From JBMOOG01 sp049324535 (lineage in GTDB: Bacteria; Pseudomonadota; Alphaproteobacteria; Rhodobacterales; Rhodobacteraceae), in contig JBMOOG010000011.1 of NCBI GenBank assembly GCA_049324535.1, positions 1 through 64,000 of the forward strand: a stretch of DNA of 64,000 nt, written 5' to 3'. A program made the translations under genes and the position numbers. Under the pieces are notes generated by a model, which was given only the letters and a program-made list of their open reading frames with translations, did not search any database and was not told the DNA's origin. Below are positions 49,384-57,491 of this stretch, piece after piece (positions within the stretch are counted from its first letter, which is position 1; every line of letters begins with the position of its first letter).

Positions 49384-51928
49384 TGACGATTCGTCCCGGC
49401 ACCACGATCAGCTTCTTCACCGGCTGACCGGCAAGGAACCGGATCACAGCTTCGTCCGCGAGCGCGATCTTTTCAACCTCGCTCGCGCCCATGTCCCTCG
49501 GCACGGTGATCTCGGCGCGGCGCTTGCCGTTGATCTGGATCGGCAGCGTCACCGTGTCCTCGATCAGAAGCGCCGGGTCGGCCTTCGGCCAGGGGGCGGT
49601 GGCCACCAGGCCCACGCCGCCGTGCAGCGCCCAGATTTCCTCGGCGAGGTGCGGGGTCATCGGGCTCATCAGCTGGGCGAGCGTCCGCACCGCCTCCGCC
49701 TGCACCGGCTGCGCGGCGTCGGACCGCTGGATGGTGTTGGTGAACTCGTAGAGCTTGGCGATCGCCTTGTTGAAGGCGAATCCCTCGATCGCCTGGGTCA
49801 CGTCGTGGATGGCGCGATGGGTCGCCCGCCGCAGCTCCGCATCGCCCGCACCGGGCTTGTCCGCCGGCAGGTCGCGCACGCGCTCGGCCAGCGCCCAGAC
49901 GCGGGAGAGGTGCTTGAAGGCGGCCTCGGCCCCCGCCGCGGTCCATTCCACGTCGCGCTCGGGCGGGCTGTCGGACATCACGAACCAGCGCGCGGTGTCG
50001 GCGCCGAACTGGGCGATGATGTTCATCGGATCGACGACGTTCTTCTTCGACTTCGACATCTTGGCCGAGGGGATGACCTCGACCGCGGTCCCGTCCTTCA
50101 GCGTCGCCCCCGCGTCGCTGCGGATCACGTCCTCGGGCAGGTGATAGACCGGGCGGCCCTGCCCGTCGCGGGTCATGTAGATCTCGTGCGTCACCATGCC
50201 CTGCGTGAAGAGCGCGCTGAACGGCTCCTTCGCCTTCTCCGGCAGGTGGCCGGTCTTCACCATCGCCCGGGCGAAGAAGCGCGAATACAGCAGGTGCAGG
50301 ATCGCGTGCTCGATGCCGCCGATGTACTGGTCCACGTTCATCCAGTAACCGGCCTCGGCCAGGTCGGTCGGGGTCTTGGCCCGCGGCGCGGTGAAGCGCG
50401 CGAAATACCACGACGAATCGACGAAGGTGTCCATGGTGTCGGTCTCGCGCAGCGCGGGCTGGCCGCAGCGCGGGCAGGCGGTGTTGCGCCAGGTCGGATG
50501 CCGGTCCAGCGGGTTGCCGGGCTTGTCGAAGCTCACGTCATAGGGCAGCTCGACCGGCAGGTTCTCCTTGCGCTCGGGCACGACGCCGCAGGCGGGGCAG
50601 TGCACCACCGGAATCGGGCAGCCCCAGTAGCGCTGGCGCGACACGCCCCAGTCGCGCAGGCGGTATTTGGTCACGCCCTTGCCATAGCCCTGCGCCTCGG
50701 CGTGGTCGATGGCGGCGGCCACCGCCTCGTCGCCGGTCTGCACCGCGGCCCCGGCGAAGCCGCGCACATAGCGCACGCGCTCGGACTTCATCGGCACATA
50801 GGCCGCGGACAGGGGCGCGTCCTCGCCGCCTTCGGCAACGAAGACCGGCAGGATCGGCAGCCCGTATTTCGTGGCGAACTCGAAGTCGCGCTGGTCATGG
50901 GCGGGGCAGCCGAAGATCGCGCCGGTGCCGTAGTCCATCAGGATGAAGTTGGCGATCCAGACCGGCAGTTCCCACGCCGGATCAAGCGGATGCCGGACCC
51001 GGATCCCGGTGTCGAGGCCCAGCTTCTCGGCCGTCTCGAGCGCCTCTTCCGACGTGCCGCCGCGCCGGCATTCGGCAACGAAGGCCGCGACGTCGGGATC
51101 GGACGCCTCGAGCGCGCGCGCCAGCGGGTGGTCGGGGCTGATCGCGGCGAAGGAGGCGCCCATCAGCGTGTCGGGCCGGGTGGTGTAGACCTCGAGCCGC
51201 CCGAAGCCCTCGGGCGCGCCCACCGTCTCGAAGGCGAACTGAAGCCCGCGCGACTTGCCGATCCAGTTGGCCTGCATCGTGCGCACCTTCTCGGGCCAGT
51301 GCGTCAGCCCGTCGAGCGCCGCCAGCAGTTCCTCGGAATAGTCCGAGATCCTGAAGAACCACTGCGTGAGCTCGCGCCGCTCGACCTCGGCCCCGGACCG
51401 CCAGCCCTTGCCGTCGATGACCTGCTCGTTCGCAAGCACCGTCATGTCCACCGGGTCCCAGTTGACGACGGCCGCCTTGCGGGTGACGAGGCCCGCCTCG
51501 AGCATGTCCAGAAACATCGCCTGCTGCTGGCCGTAGTATTCCGGGTCGCAGGTGGCGAACTCGCGGCTCCAGTCGATCGACAGGCCCAGCGGCTTCATCT
51601 GCGCCTTCATGTCGGCGATGTTGCCGTAGGTCCAGTCGCGGGGGTGGCCGCCCCGCTCCATCGCCGCGTTCTCGGCCGGCATACCGAAGGCGTCCCATCC
51701 CATCGGATGCAGCACCGAATAGCCTTGCGCGGCCTTGGTCCGGGCGACCACGTCCCCCATCGTGTAGTTGCGCACATGGCCCATGTGGATGCGCCCCGAC
51801 GGGTAGGGGAACATCTCGAGTACGTAGTACTTGGGCCGGTCGGGATCGTGCCGCGCGGCGAAGATGCCCCCCTCGTCCCAGGCGGACTGCCATTTCGGCT
51901 CGAGCACGGAGGGATCGTAGCGGGTCAT
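49370..51928 (-). CDS. leuS: Leucyl-tRNA synthetase
   Basis: LeuS is the class Ia synthetase that charges tRNA-Leu. The 852-residue protein has the HIGH-type HMGHVRNYTMGD, the editing (CP1) domain region with TTRPDTLMGASF, the KMSKS motif SAKMSKSKKNV and the zinc-finger Cys pairs CPACG and CPRCG. Length is normal. It is followed by lptE with a short overlap. The nearest upstream gene on this strand is the DUF3576 lipoprotein gene. Confidence 0.97.
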   Translation of the reverse strand: MTRYDPSVLEPKWQSAWDEGGIFAARHDPDRPKYYVLEMFPYPSGRIHMGHVRNYTMGDVVARTKAAQGYSVLHPMGWDAFGMPAENAAMERGGHPRDWTYGNIADMKAQMKPLGLSIDWSREFATCDPEYYGQQQAMFLDMLEAGLVTRKAAVVNWDPVDMTVLANEQVIDGKGWRSGAEVERRELTQWFFRISDYSEELLAALDGLTHWPEKVRTMQANWIGKSRGLQFAFETVGAPEGFGRLEVYTTRPDTLMGASFAAISPDHPLARALEASDPDVAAFVAECRRGGTSEEALETAEKLGLDTGIRVRHPLDPAWELPVWIANFILMDYGTGAIFGCPAHDQRDFEFATKYGLPILPVFVAEGGEDAPLSAAYVPMKSERVRYVRGFAGAAVQTGDEAVAAAIDHAEAQGYGKGVTKYRLRDWGVSRQRYWGCPIPVVHCPACGVVPERKENLPVELPYDVSFDKPGNPLDRHPTWRNTACPRCGQPALRETDTMDTFVDSSWYFARFTAPRAKTPTDLAEAGYWMNVDQYIGGIEHAILHLLYSRFFARAMVKTGHLPEKAKEPFSALFTQGMVTHEIYMTRDGQGRPVYHLPEDVIRSDAGATLKDGTAVEVIPSAKMSKSKKNVVDPMNIIAQFGADTARWFVMSDSPPERDVEWTAAGAEAAFKHLSRVWALAERVRDLPADKPGAGDAELRRATHRAIHDVTQAIEGFAFNKAIAKLYEFTNTIQRSDAAQPVQAEAVRTLAQLMSPMTPHLAEEIWALHGGVGLVATAPWPKADPALLIEDTVTLPIQINGKRRAEITVPRDMGASEVEKIALADEAVIRFLAGQPVKKLIVVPGRIVNVVV

Positions 51929-51997
51929 TCGGGGCCTCGTCGGAACGCATCAGGCGCGGGATACACCGCGTGCGCGCCAAAGGTCCAGCCCGCGCCC

Positions 51998-52064
51998 TTC
52001 TTCTTCGCCGAAATACCCCGGGGGAGTCCCGCCCGGCACGGGCGGGGACGGGGGCAGCGCCCCC
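51998..52064 (-). repeat. 3'-end repeat copy 4, after the DUF3576 gene
   Basis: Read on the minus strand: hairpin GGGGGCGCTGCCCCC (52050-52064), a GC block that forms a second stem, GGGGTATTT and CGGCGAAGAAGAA. The part at 51999-52026 is nearly identical to copy 3. It lies 49 bp after the DUF3576 stop in the sense direction. A 14-bp direct duplication CCCCGACACGATCG (52061 and 52076) touches its edge. Confidence 0.75.
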
Positions 52065-52112
52065 GACACGATCGTCCCCGACACGATCGCCGCCGCCGCG
52101 TCGCCGCCGGAC

Positions 52113-52676
52113 TCAGAGCTTGCCGTCGCGGACCCGCAGCTGCCGCGCCCGGGTCAGGATCGCATCCTCGACCGCGCGCACGGTCTCGACCGGCACGGCG
52201 CCGCCCCGCGACACCAGCGCGACCTTCAGCGACCGGGCGTCCAGCGCCGGATCCTGCACGTAGATCGTCGCGCGATAGGCGCGGCCGCCGCCGGGCGGTG
52301 CGCCGAAGCCGGTCACGATCACGCCCGAAAACGGATCGACGGATTCGATCGGCAGGAAGTTCAGCACCTCGAGACTGGCCTGCCAGAGGTACTTGTTCAC
52401 CTCGACCGTGGTGTTCGGGTTGTCGGCATTGCCGAACAGCTCCCAGATCGACCCGCCCTTGGTTTCCTCGCGCAGCTCGCGCGTCACCGGCGCCCGGCTG
52501 ACCCGGCGTTCCAGCTGCTGCTCGCGCGTGATGGCGGGATCCTGGTCCAGGGCCTGGCGGTAGTCGGGTTCGGACGTCGTGCGCGCGCCCCCGAACCAGC
52601 CGCGGCCACCGCAGCCGGCAACCGACAGGGCAAGACCGCAAAGCAGCGCGGTGCGGGCAAGGCGGTCGATGGTCAT
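52113..52676 (-). CDS. DUF3576 lipoprotein
   Basis: The 187-residue precursor has a lipobox LSVAGC (Cys about 22) and a body of the alphaproteobacterial DUF3576 family (NTTVEVNKYLWQASLEVLNF, DPFSGVIVTGFG, YRATIYVQDPALDARSL). It lies in its usual position upstream of leuS. Function is unknown; envelope location is inferred. The ATG at 52676 begins the signal sequence; upstream in-frame codons fall in the GC-rich porin leader. Confidence 0.87.
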   Translation of the reverse strand: MTIDRLARTALLCGLALSVAGCGGRGWFGGARTTSEPDYRQALDQDPAITREQQLERRVSRAPVTRELREETKGGSIWELFGNADNPNTTVEVNKYLWQASLEVLNFLPIESVDPFSGVIVTGFGAPPGGGRAYRATIYVQDPALDARSLKVALVSRGGAVPVETVRAVEDAILTRARQLRVRDGKL

Positions 52677-53003
52677 GCAGTCCCCCGGTCTGGCGATTGA
52701 GCGATCTCTAGCGCGGGGATCGGGGGCGAACAAGCGTTTTGCGCCGGCCCGGACGCCCTGCCGCCACCCCGGCGCCACCCCGGCGCCACCCCGCCGCGCC
52801 GGCGCGCGACGCGCGCGCGGGGGGCCGGCCGAGGGGGCGGCCGGGCCGCTTGGGTCACTGTGGCACGGTTGCACCATCCGTGGCGATCTTCCCGGCCGGG
52901 GGGCCAATCGCATTGCAATCGCAGGGCCGAAGCGGGAAACAGAGCCATACCCAAGCCGGACTTCACTGGGTTGGGCTTACCTACGCAAGATGAGGGAACA
53001 CCT
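52677..53003. promoter_or_regulatory. Porin upstream region with 11-bp tandem repeats
   Basis: The 327-bp gap between the DUF3576 gene and the porin holds no gene. It has three 11-bp repeats (GCCACCCCGGC at 52763, 52774 and 52785), a very GC-rich inverted stretch (52796-52850), and a short AT-rich patch with the palindrome ATTGCAAT near 52910. The porin promoter and long leader are expected at about 52900-53000. Confidence 0.5.
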
Positions 53004-53960
53004 ATGAAGAAGATTCTTCTCACGTCCACCCTGCTGGTCGCTTCGGCCGGCATGGCGGCCGCTGACGTGAAGATCTCCGGCTACGGCCGGTTCGGTCTGG
53101 ACTACTACAGCGCCCCGGGCGTTGGCTTCAAGAAGTCGGTCATCAACTCGCGCCTGCGGATGAACATCGACGCCTCGACCGAGACCGACTCGGGCGTGAC
53201 CTTCGGTGGCCGCATCCGTCTGCAGTGGAACTCGGGCTCGTCGAACACCGTCGCCGCCCCGGGCCTGCTGTACGCGTCGTATGAAGGCATGCGCCTCGAA
53301 GTCGGCAACGCCAACACCGCGTACGACTCGGCCGCTCTGATGTACAACTCGGAAATCGGCTACCTCGACCGCGGCCTCGGCGACCCGGGCGGCACCTTTT
53401 ACTCGTACACCTCGGGCGGCTTCGGTGCGGACACCAACCGCATGGGCGTGTTCGCCAGCTACTCGGTCGGCGACTTCAACGCCCGCGTGTCGTACATCAC
53501 CCCGGACCAGACTGTGAAGAACCTGGGCGTCGGCATCGAGGACGAGTACAGCCTGTCGATGGACTACAAGTTCGGCGCGATCACCGTGTCGGCCGCGGGC
53601 GCCTGGAACGGCGGCAGCGTCGATGGTAACAACCTGTTCTTCGTCGGCGCCGAATACGCGCTGAACGATGCTGCCAACATCGGCCTGCTCTACTTCGACA
53701 ACGGCGACTCGAACGGCCCGGTCGTTCCGGATGTCGACGGCCGTCGCATCACGCTCTATGGCAACTACACCATGGGCGCGATCACCTACAAAGGTTACAT
53801 CGCCAACGACGACGCCCCGAAAAGCGCTACGAAAACTACTGATACCGCCTTCGGTATTGGCGTCGACTACGACCTGGGCGGCGCTCGCCTGTCGGGCGAC
53901 ATCCACCGCGACTACGCGGAAGAAACCATCGCCGGCATCGGTGTGCGTTTCAACTTCTGA
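53004..53960 (+). CDS. Rhodobacter-type outer-membrane porin
   Basis: The 318-residue precursor has a signal peptide (MKKILLTSTLLVASAGMAAA) and a beta-barrel body beginning DVKISGYGRFGLDYY and ending with the aromatic C-terminal residue GVRFNF expected for outer-membrane insertion. It resembles Rhodobacter-type trimeric porins, a general diffusion channel. It has a GAGGGAACACCT ribosome site, high-expression codon bias and a strong terminator, pointing to a major protein. Confidence 0.93.
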   Translation: MKKILLTSTLLVASAGMAAADVKISGYGRFGLDYYSAPGVGFKKSVINSRLRMNIDASTETDSGVTFGGRIRLQWNSGSSNTVAAPGLLYASYEGMRLEVGNANTAYDSAALMYNSEIGYLDRGLGDPGGTFYSYTSGGFGADTNRMGVFASYSVGDFNARVSYITPDQTVKNLGVGIEDEYSLSMDYKFGAITVSAAGAWNGGSVDGNNLFFVGAEYALNDAANIGLLYFDNGDSNGPVVPDVDGRRITLYGNYTMGAITYKGYIANDDAPKSATKTTDTAFGIGVDYDLGGARLSGDIHRDYAEETIAGIGVRFNF

Positions 53961-53985
53961 TCGGCTTCCGCCTCGGCGGATCCAG

Positions 53986-54015
53986 GGGCGGGCCTTCGGG
54001 CCCGCCCTTTTCCTT
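53986..54015 (+). terminator. Strong rho-independent terminator of the porin gene
   Basis: A perfect 9-bp stem GGGCGGGCC/GGCCCGCCC with TTCG tetraloop is followed by TTTTCCTT. It lies 25 bp after the porin stop. The UUCG loop adds extra stability. Confidence 0.93.
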
Positions 54016-54034
54016 GCCTTGCCGGAGTGATCCG

Positions 54035-54688
54035 ATGGCCTTTGCCGACATCCTTGCCCGCCTGCGCGCCGCCGAGGCCGCCGCCGGCCGCCCGCAGGGC
54101 AGCGTCCAGCTCATCGCCGTGTCGAAGGTGCAGCCCCTCGACCGTGTCGAGGCGGTGCTCGAGGCCGGTCACCGCGTCTTCGGCGAGAACTACGTGCAGG
54201 AGGCGCAGGCCAAGTGGCCGGCGCTGCGCGACCGATTCGCCGGCGTCGCCCTGCACATGATCGGTCCCTTGCAGACCAACAAGGCCAAGGTGGCGGTCGA
54301 GCTGTTCGACGCCATCCACACGCTCGACCGGCCCTCGCTGGCCGAGAAGCTCGCGCGGCTGGCCGAGTCGCGGGGCACCTGCCCCGAGCTCTTCGTGCAG
54401 GTGAACACCGGGCGCGAGCCGCAGAAGGCGGGCGTGCTTCCCGAGGATCTCGACGGCTTTCTGAAGGAGGTGGCGGGGCTTGGCCTGCCGGTCGCGGGCC
54501 TGATGTGCATCCCGCCCGAGGGCGAGGACAGCCGCCCGCATTTCCGCGCGCTTGCCGCGATGGCGGCGCGCAACGGGCTTGCCGGGCTTTCGATGGGGAT
54601 GAGCGGCGATTTCGAGGCCGCCGTGGCCGAGGGGGCCACGCATGTGCGCGTCGGGTCCGCGATCTTCGGCGCCCGCGCCTACGGCTGA
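54035..54688 (+). CDS. YggS-family pyridoxal-phosphate homeostasis protein
   Basis: The 217-residue PLP-binding protein of the YggS/PROSC family (UPF0001) has the Lys site LIAVSKVQP near residue 30, FGENYVQEAQAKW, HMIGPLQTNKAK and a C-terminal SMGMSGDFEAAV with HVRVGSAIFG. It buffers free pyridoxal phosphate in the cytosol. The ATG at 54035 is 20 bp after the porin terminator. It is followed by repeat copy 5. Confidence 0.92.
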   Translation: MAFADILARLRAAEAAAGRPQGSVQLIAVSKVQPLDRVEAVLEAGHRVFGENYVQEAQAKWPALRDRFAGVALHMIGPLQTNKAKVAVELFDAIHTLDRPSLAEKLARLAESRGTCPELFVQVNTGREPQKAGVLPEDLDGFLKEVAGLGLPVAGLMCIPPEGEDSRPHFRALAAMAARNGLAGLSMGMSGDFEAAVAEGATHVRVGSAIFGARAYG

Positions 54689-54691
54689 GCG

Positions 54692-54735
54692 CCGGGGCGC
54701 TGCCCCGGACCCCGGGATATTGGATCCAGTGAGAG
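54692..54735 (+). repeat. 3'-end repeat copy 5, after yggS
   Basis: Three bases after the stop: stem CCGGGGC-GCT-GCCCCGG (54692-54708), then GGACCCCGGGATATT and a purine-rich end GGATCCAGTGAGAG. It is a more diverged member than copies 3 and 4 (TATT instead of TATTT), but has the same order and orientation. Confidence 0.6.
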
Positions 54736-54742
54736 CGGGCCT

Positions 54743-55246
54743 TCAGCCCGGAATGATCACGCGGCTGCCGGGCGGCGCGTTCCGGGCAACGAGCATCAGG
54801 TCGCGCCGCGCCAGTCCCAGACAGCCGGCGGTCGGAAAGCCGGGCCGGCGCCACTGGTGGATGAAGATCGCCGAGCCCCTGCCCGGCACCGCCGCCGGCC
54901 AGTTCCAGTCGAGCGGGAGGAAGAGGTCGTAGAGCGGATCGGCCCGGCGCAGGCGCTCCTGGCTCGGGCCGAAGGGCTTGCGCACGAGGTGGTTGTACGC
55001 GGGGTGGTCCGGGGCGTCGCACCAGCGGTCCTCGAGGCGGATCGGAATGGCCCAGGGCGGCAGCGCGGCCCGGGCGATCCGGTCCGGGCGATACCAGAGA
55101 CCGATCACCCGATGCACCCCGGCCGGCGTCGCGCCATCCCCCTCGCGCTTGTCGGCGCGGATGCCGCCCCGCCCGTGGGTCACGGGCAGGAGGCGGCCCA
55201 TGAAGCGCAGGCCGGCCGGGGTCAGGACCAGATCGCCCGGGGTCAT
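54743..55246 (-). CDS. YkuD-type L,D-transpeptidase-fold protein
   Basis: The 167-residue protein has the YkuD domain with His in FIHQWRRPGF and the catalytic-site cysteine in PTAGCLGL (usual S-x-G-C changed to T-A-G-C; the usual Arg afterwards is Leu). No signal peptide is visible. Such proteins make peptidoglycan 3-3 or lipoprotein cross-links when exported, or have other roles. It overlaps the ribA stop by four bases, so they are co-transcribed. Confidence 0.8.
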   Translation of the reverse strand: MTPGDLVLTPAGLRFMGRLLPVTHGRGGIRADKREGDGATPAGVHRVIGLWYRPDRIARAALPPWAIPIRLEDRWCDAPDHPAYNHLVRKPFGPSQERLRRADPLYDLFLPLDWNWPAAVPGRGSAIFIHQWRRPGFPTAGCLGLARRDLMLVARNAPPGSRVIIPG

Positions 55247-56331
55247 GGCAGGTGGCCCGACTTGGCGCGCTTGGTCGCGAGATAGGCGGCGTTCTCGCGC
55301 GTCTCGCCCACGACCAGCGGCACGCGCTCGGCCACGCGGATGCCCTGCTGCTCCATCATCGCGATCTTGGCGGGGTTGTTGGTCATCAGCCGCACGGAGG
55401 AAAACCCCATCCGGCGCAGGATCGCGGCGCCGATCCGGAAATCGCGCTCGTCATCCTCGAACCCCAGCCGGTGGTTGGCCTCGACCGTGTCGAAGCCCTG
55501 ATCCTGAAGCGCGTAGGCCCGCATCTTGTTGGCCAGCCCGATCCCGCGCCCTTCCTGGTTGAGATACATCAGCACGCCCGCCCCCTCGGCGCCCATGGCG
55601 GCCAGCGCTGCGTGGAGTTGCGCGCCGCAGTCGCATTTGAGGCTTCCGAGCACATCGCCGGTGAAGCAGGCCGAGTGGATCCGCGCCAGGACCGGCGCGT
55701 CGCGGTGCGGCTGGCCGATCTCGATCGCGTAGTGCTCCTCGCCGCCGTCCTCGGGGCGGAACACATGCACCCGTCCCGCGCCGGCCGCCGCCATCGGCAG
55801 GCGCGCCGAGGCGACCGGGGCAAGCGGCGCGGCCTCGTGCAGGTGCGGCTCGACCGAGGGGCGATCGAGAAGCGTGAGCCCCTCGCGGGCCGCGAGCGCC
55901 ATCGCATCGCTGACCGGAACCGCGAGAACCGCCGGAAGCAGATGGGCCGACTTCGCCAGCGCCAGGGCGATGCGATGGAAGGCGGCATCGCCCCCCCGCT
56001 CGGGCCGCAGCGGTCCCTTGAGCGGGGTGTCGAGGTCGCGCGCGGGGTCGCTGAAGGCGCGCACTTCCGCCGCGTCGGTGTCGGGGGCGAGCGCAAGCCG
56101 CACCAGATCGCCGTCATAGGCGGGAATGCGCAGGGTCTCGGCCCGCCAGCGGGTCAGGACCAGCGTGACCGGCCCGAGCGCCCGCAGGTCGGCAAGCCGC
56201 GCATCGTCGGCCAGCTCGGCGGCCACGGCGAGCATCCCCGCGCCATCACCCGAAAGGGCGATCGGCAGGCCGAGCCGCAGGTCGGCGCGGGCGCGGGCAA
56301 GGCGTTCGACGGGGCCGGGGCCGAGGGACAT
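55243..56331 (-). CDS. ribA: GTP cyclohydrolase II with long N-terminal extension
   Basis: RibA opens GTP to start riboflavin synthesis. The C-terminal half (about 180-362) has the zinc site HSACFTGDVLGSLKCDCG, the NQEGRGIGLANKMRAY loop and the MTNNPAKI segment, so it is active. The N-terminal 170 residues resemble a degenerate RibB (DHBP synthase) region but lack the recognizable RibB motifs. Such extended RibA proteins occur in alphaproteobacteria. A second gene for DHBP synthase must exist elsewhere. Confidence 0.9.
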   Translation of the reverse strand: MSLGPGPVERLARARADLRLGLPIALSGDGAGMLAVAAELADDARLADLRALGPVTLVLTRWRAETLRIPAYDGDLVRLALAPDTDAAEVRAFSDPARDLDTPLKGPLRPERGGDAAFHRIALALAKSAHLLPAVLAVPVSDAMALAAREGLTLLDRPSVEPHLHEAAPLAPVASARLPMAAAGAGRVHVFRPEDGGEEHYAIEIGQPHRDAPVLARIHSACFTGDVLGSLKCDCGAQLHAALAAMGAEGAGVLMYLNQEGRGIGLANKMRAYALQDQGFDTVEANHRLGFEDDERDFRIGAAILRRMGFSSVRLMTNNPAKIAMMEQQGIRVAERVPLVVGETRENAAYLATKRAKSGHLP

Positions 56332-56501
56332 GGCGGATTTCTTTCGCGGCTTCCTGCCGGGGCATCCCCGCAGATAGCCTGCCGCGCCGGAAATTGAAAC
56401 ATCGCCCGTGAAACCGACACGTCCGCGTGAACGTTCTGTCGCAAATCTTGCCGCCGGCGTGCGTTGCGAACATCTCGGGCGAAGAAAGAGGAGGCGATGC
56501 G

Positions 56502-57188
56502 ATGGCCAACCTGAAGAAGATCCTGCTGGTCGATGACGATGACGACCTGCGCGAGGCCCTGGCCGAGCAGCTGGTCTCGACGGAGGATTTCGACGTGTTC
56601 GAGGCCGGCAACGGCCATGACGCGATCGAGAAGGTGAAGTCCGGCATCTTCGATCTGGTGATCCTCGATGTGGGCCTTCCGGACACCGACGGGCGCGAGC
56701 TGTGCAAGAAGATGCGCAAGCAGGGCGTGAAGTGCCCGGTGGTCATGCTGACCGGCCACGACAGCGACGCCGACACCATCCTGGGGCTCGATTCCGGGGC
56801 GAACGACTATGTGACGAAGCCCTTCAAGTTTCCGGTGCTTCTGGCGCGCATCCGCGCGCAGCTGCGTACGCATGAGCAGTCCGAGGACGCGGTGTTCCAG
56901 CTTGGTCCCTACACGTTCAAGCCGGCGATGAAGATGCTGATCGACGCGCGCGACAAGAAGATCCGGCTGACCGAGAAGGAGACGAACATCCTCAAGTTCC
57001 TCTACCGGGCGTCCGAAGGCGTGGTGCCGCGCGACGTGCTTCTGCACGAGGTCTGGGGCTACAACGCCGGGGTCACGACGCACACGCTCGAGACGCACAT
57101 CTACCGCCTGCGCCAGAAAATCGAACCGGATCCGTCGCATGCCCGCCTTCTTGTCACCGAATCGGGCGGCTATCGTCTGGTGGCGTGA
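56502..57188 (+). CDS. cenR: CenR-like OmpR-family response regulator
   Basis: The 228-residue protein has a receiver domain (VDDDDDLREALAEQL, phospho-acceptor in LVILDVGLPDTDG, Lys in YVTKPF) and an OmpR-type winged helix (LTEKETNILKFL to LETHIYRLRQKIEPD). The linker LRTHEQSEDAVFQLGPYTF recalls CenR, an essential envelope regulator of alphaproteobacteria; this name is by resemblance only. The histidine kinase partner is not adjacent. The ATG at 56502 has a well-placed AGGAGG at 56489. A terminator hairpin of candidate sRNA A follows the stop by 68 bp. Confidence 0.85.
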   Translation: MANLKKILLVDDDDDLREALAEQLVSTEDFDVFEAGNGHDAIEKVKSGIFDLVILDVGLPDTDGRELCKKMRKQGVKCPVVMLTGHDSDADTILGLDSGANDYVTKPFKFPVLLARIRAQLRTHEQSEDAVFQLGPYTFKPAMKMLIDARDKKIRLTEKETNILKFLYRASEGVVPRDVLLHEVWGYNAGVTTHTLETHIYRLRQKIEPDPSHARLLVTESGGYRLVA

Positions 57189-57215
57189 ACGGTTCCCGAT
57201 CAGCCAGTTCCCCTT

Positions 57216-57283
57216 GCCGCGCCGGGGTCATGACGCGGCTCCTCCCTGTTGGACTGGCCGGGCCCCGTGCCCGGCCTTTTTTT
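57216..57283 (+). ncRNA. Candidate small RNA A with CTCCTCCC linker and terminator
   Basis: Order: stem GCCGCG/CGCGGC (57216-57221, 57234-57239) with loop CCGGGGTCATGA; C-rich linker CTCCTCCCTGTTGGACT; stem GGCCGGGC/GCCCGGCC (57256-57263, 57269-57276) and T7. The CUCCUCCC anti-Shine-Dalgarno-like motif between two stems is that of CcsR/cuckoo-type small RNAs in Rhodobacteraceae. The same layout repeats 160 bp later. It may alternatively be the cenR 3' end. Confidence 0.6.
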
Positions 57284-57363
57284 GCCCTTGCGCTCACGAA
57301 GCGTTGATCGGAGCGCGGGGCCGGGCCGGGAACCTACAGGGGCTTGCGACGTTCAGTCGGTAT

Positions 57364-57477
57364 CGGTGGGCGATGCGTTCCCTCGTCGCCACCGGGTCCC
57401 GCCCCGCGCCGGGTCAATGGCGCAACTCCCCCTCCCTTGTTGACCTGGCCCGGGCGTGATGCCCGGGCCGACTTTTC
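57364..57477 (+). ncRNA. Candidate small RNA B, related to A, with terminator
   Basis: Stem GCGCC/GGCGC (57406-57410, 57419-57423) with loop GGGTCAAT, linker ACTCCCCCTCCCTTGTTGA, terminator stem GGCCCGGGC/GCCCGGGCC (57447-57455, 57461-57469) and GACTTTTCC. An extra stem CGGTGG...CCACCG (57364-57394) lies upstream. It repeats the loop (GGGTCA) and linker (CTCC, TCCCT, GTTG) of RNA A. No gene lies in 57189-57491. Confidence 0.55.
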
Positions 57478-57491
57478 CGCGGGAGGCCCGG

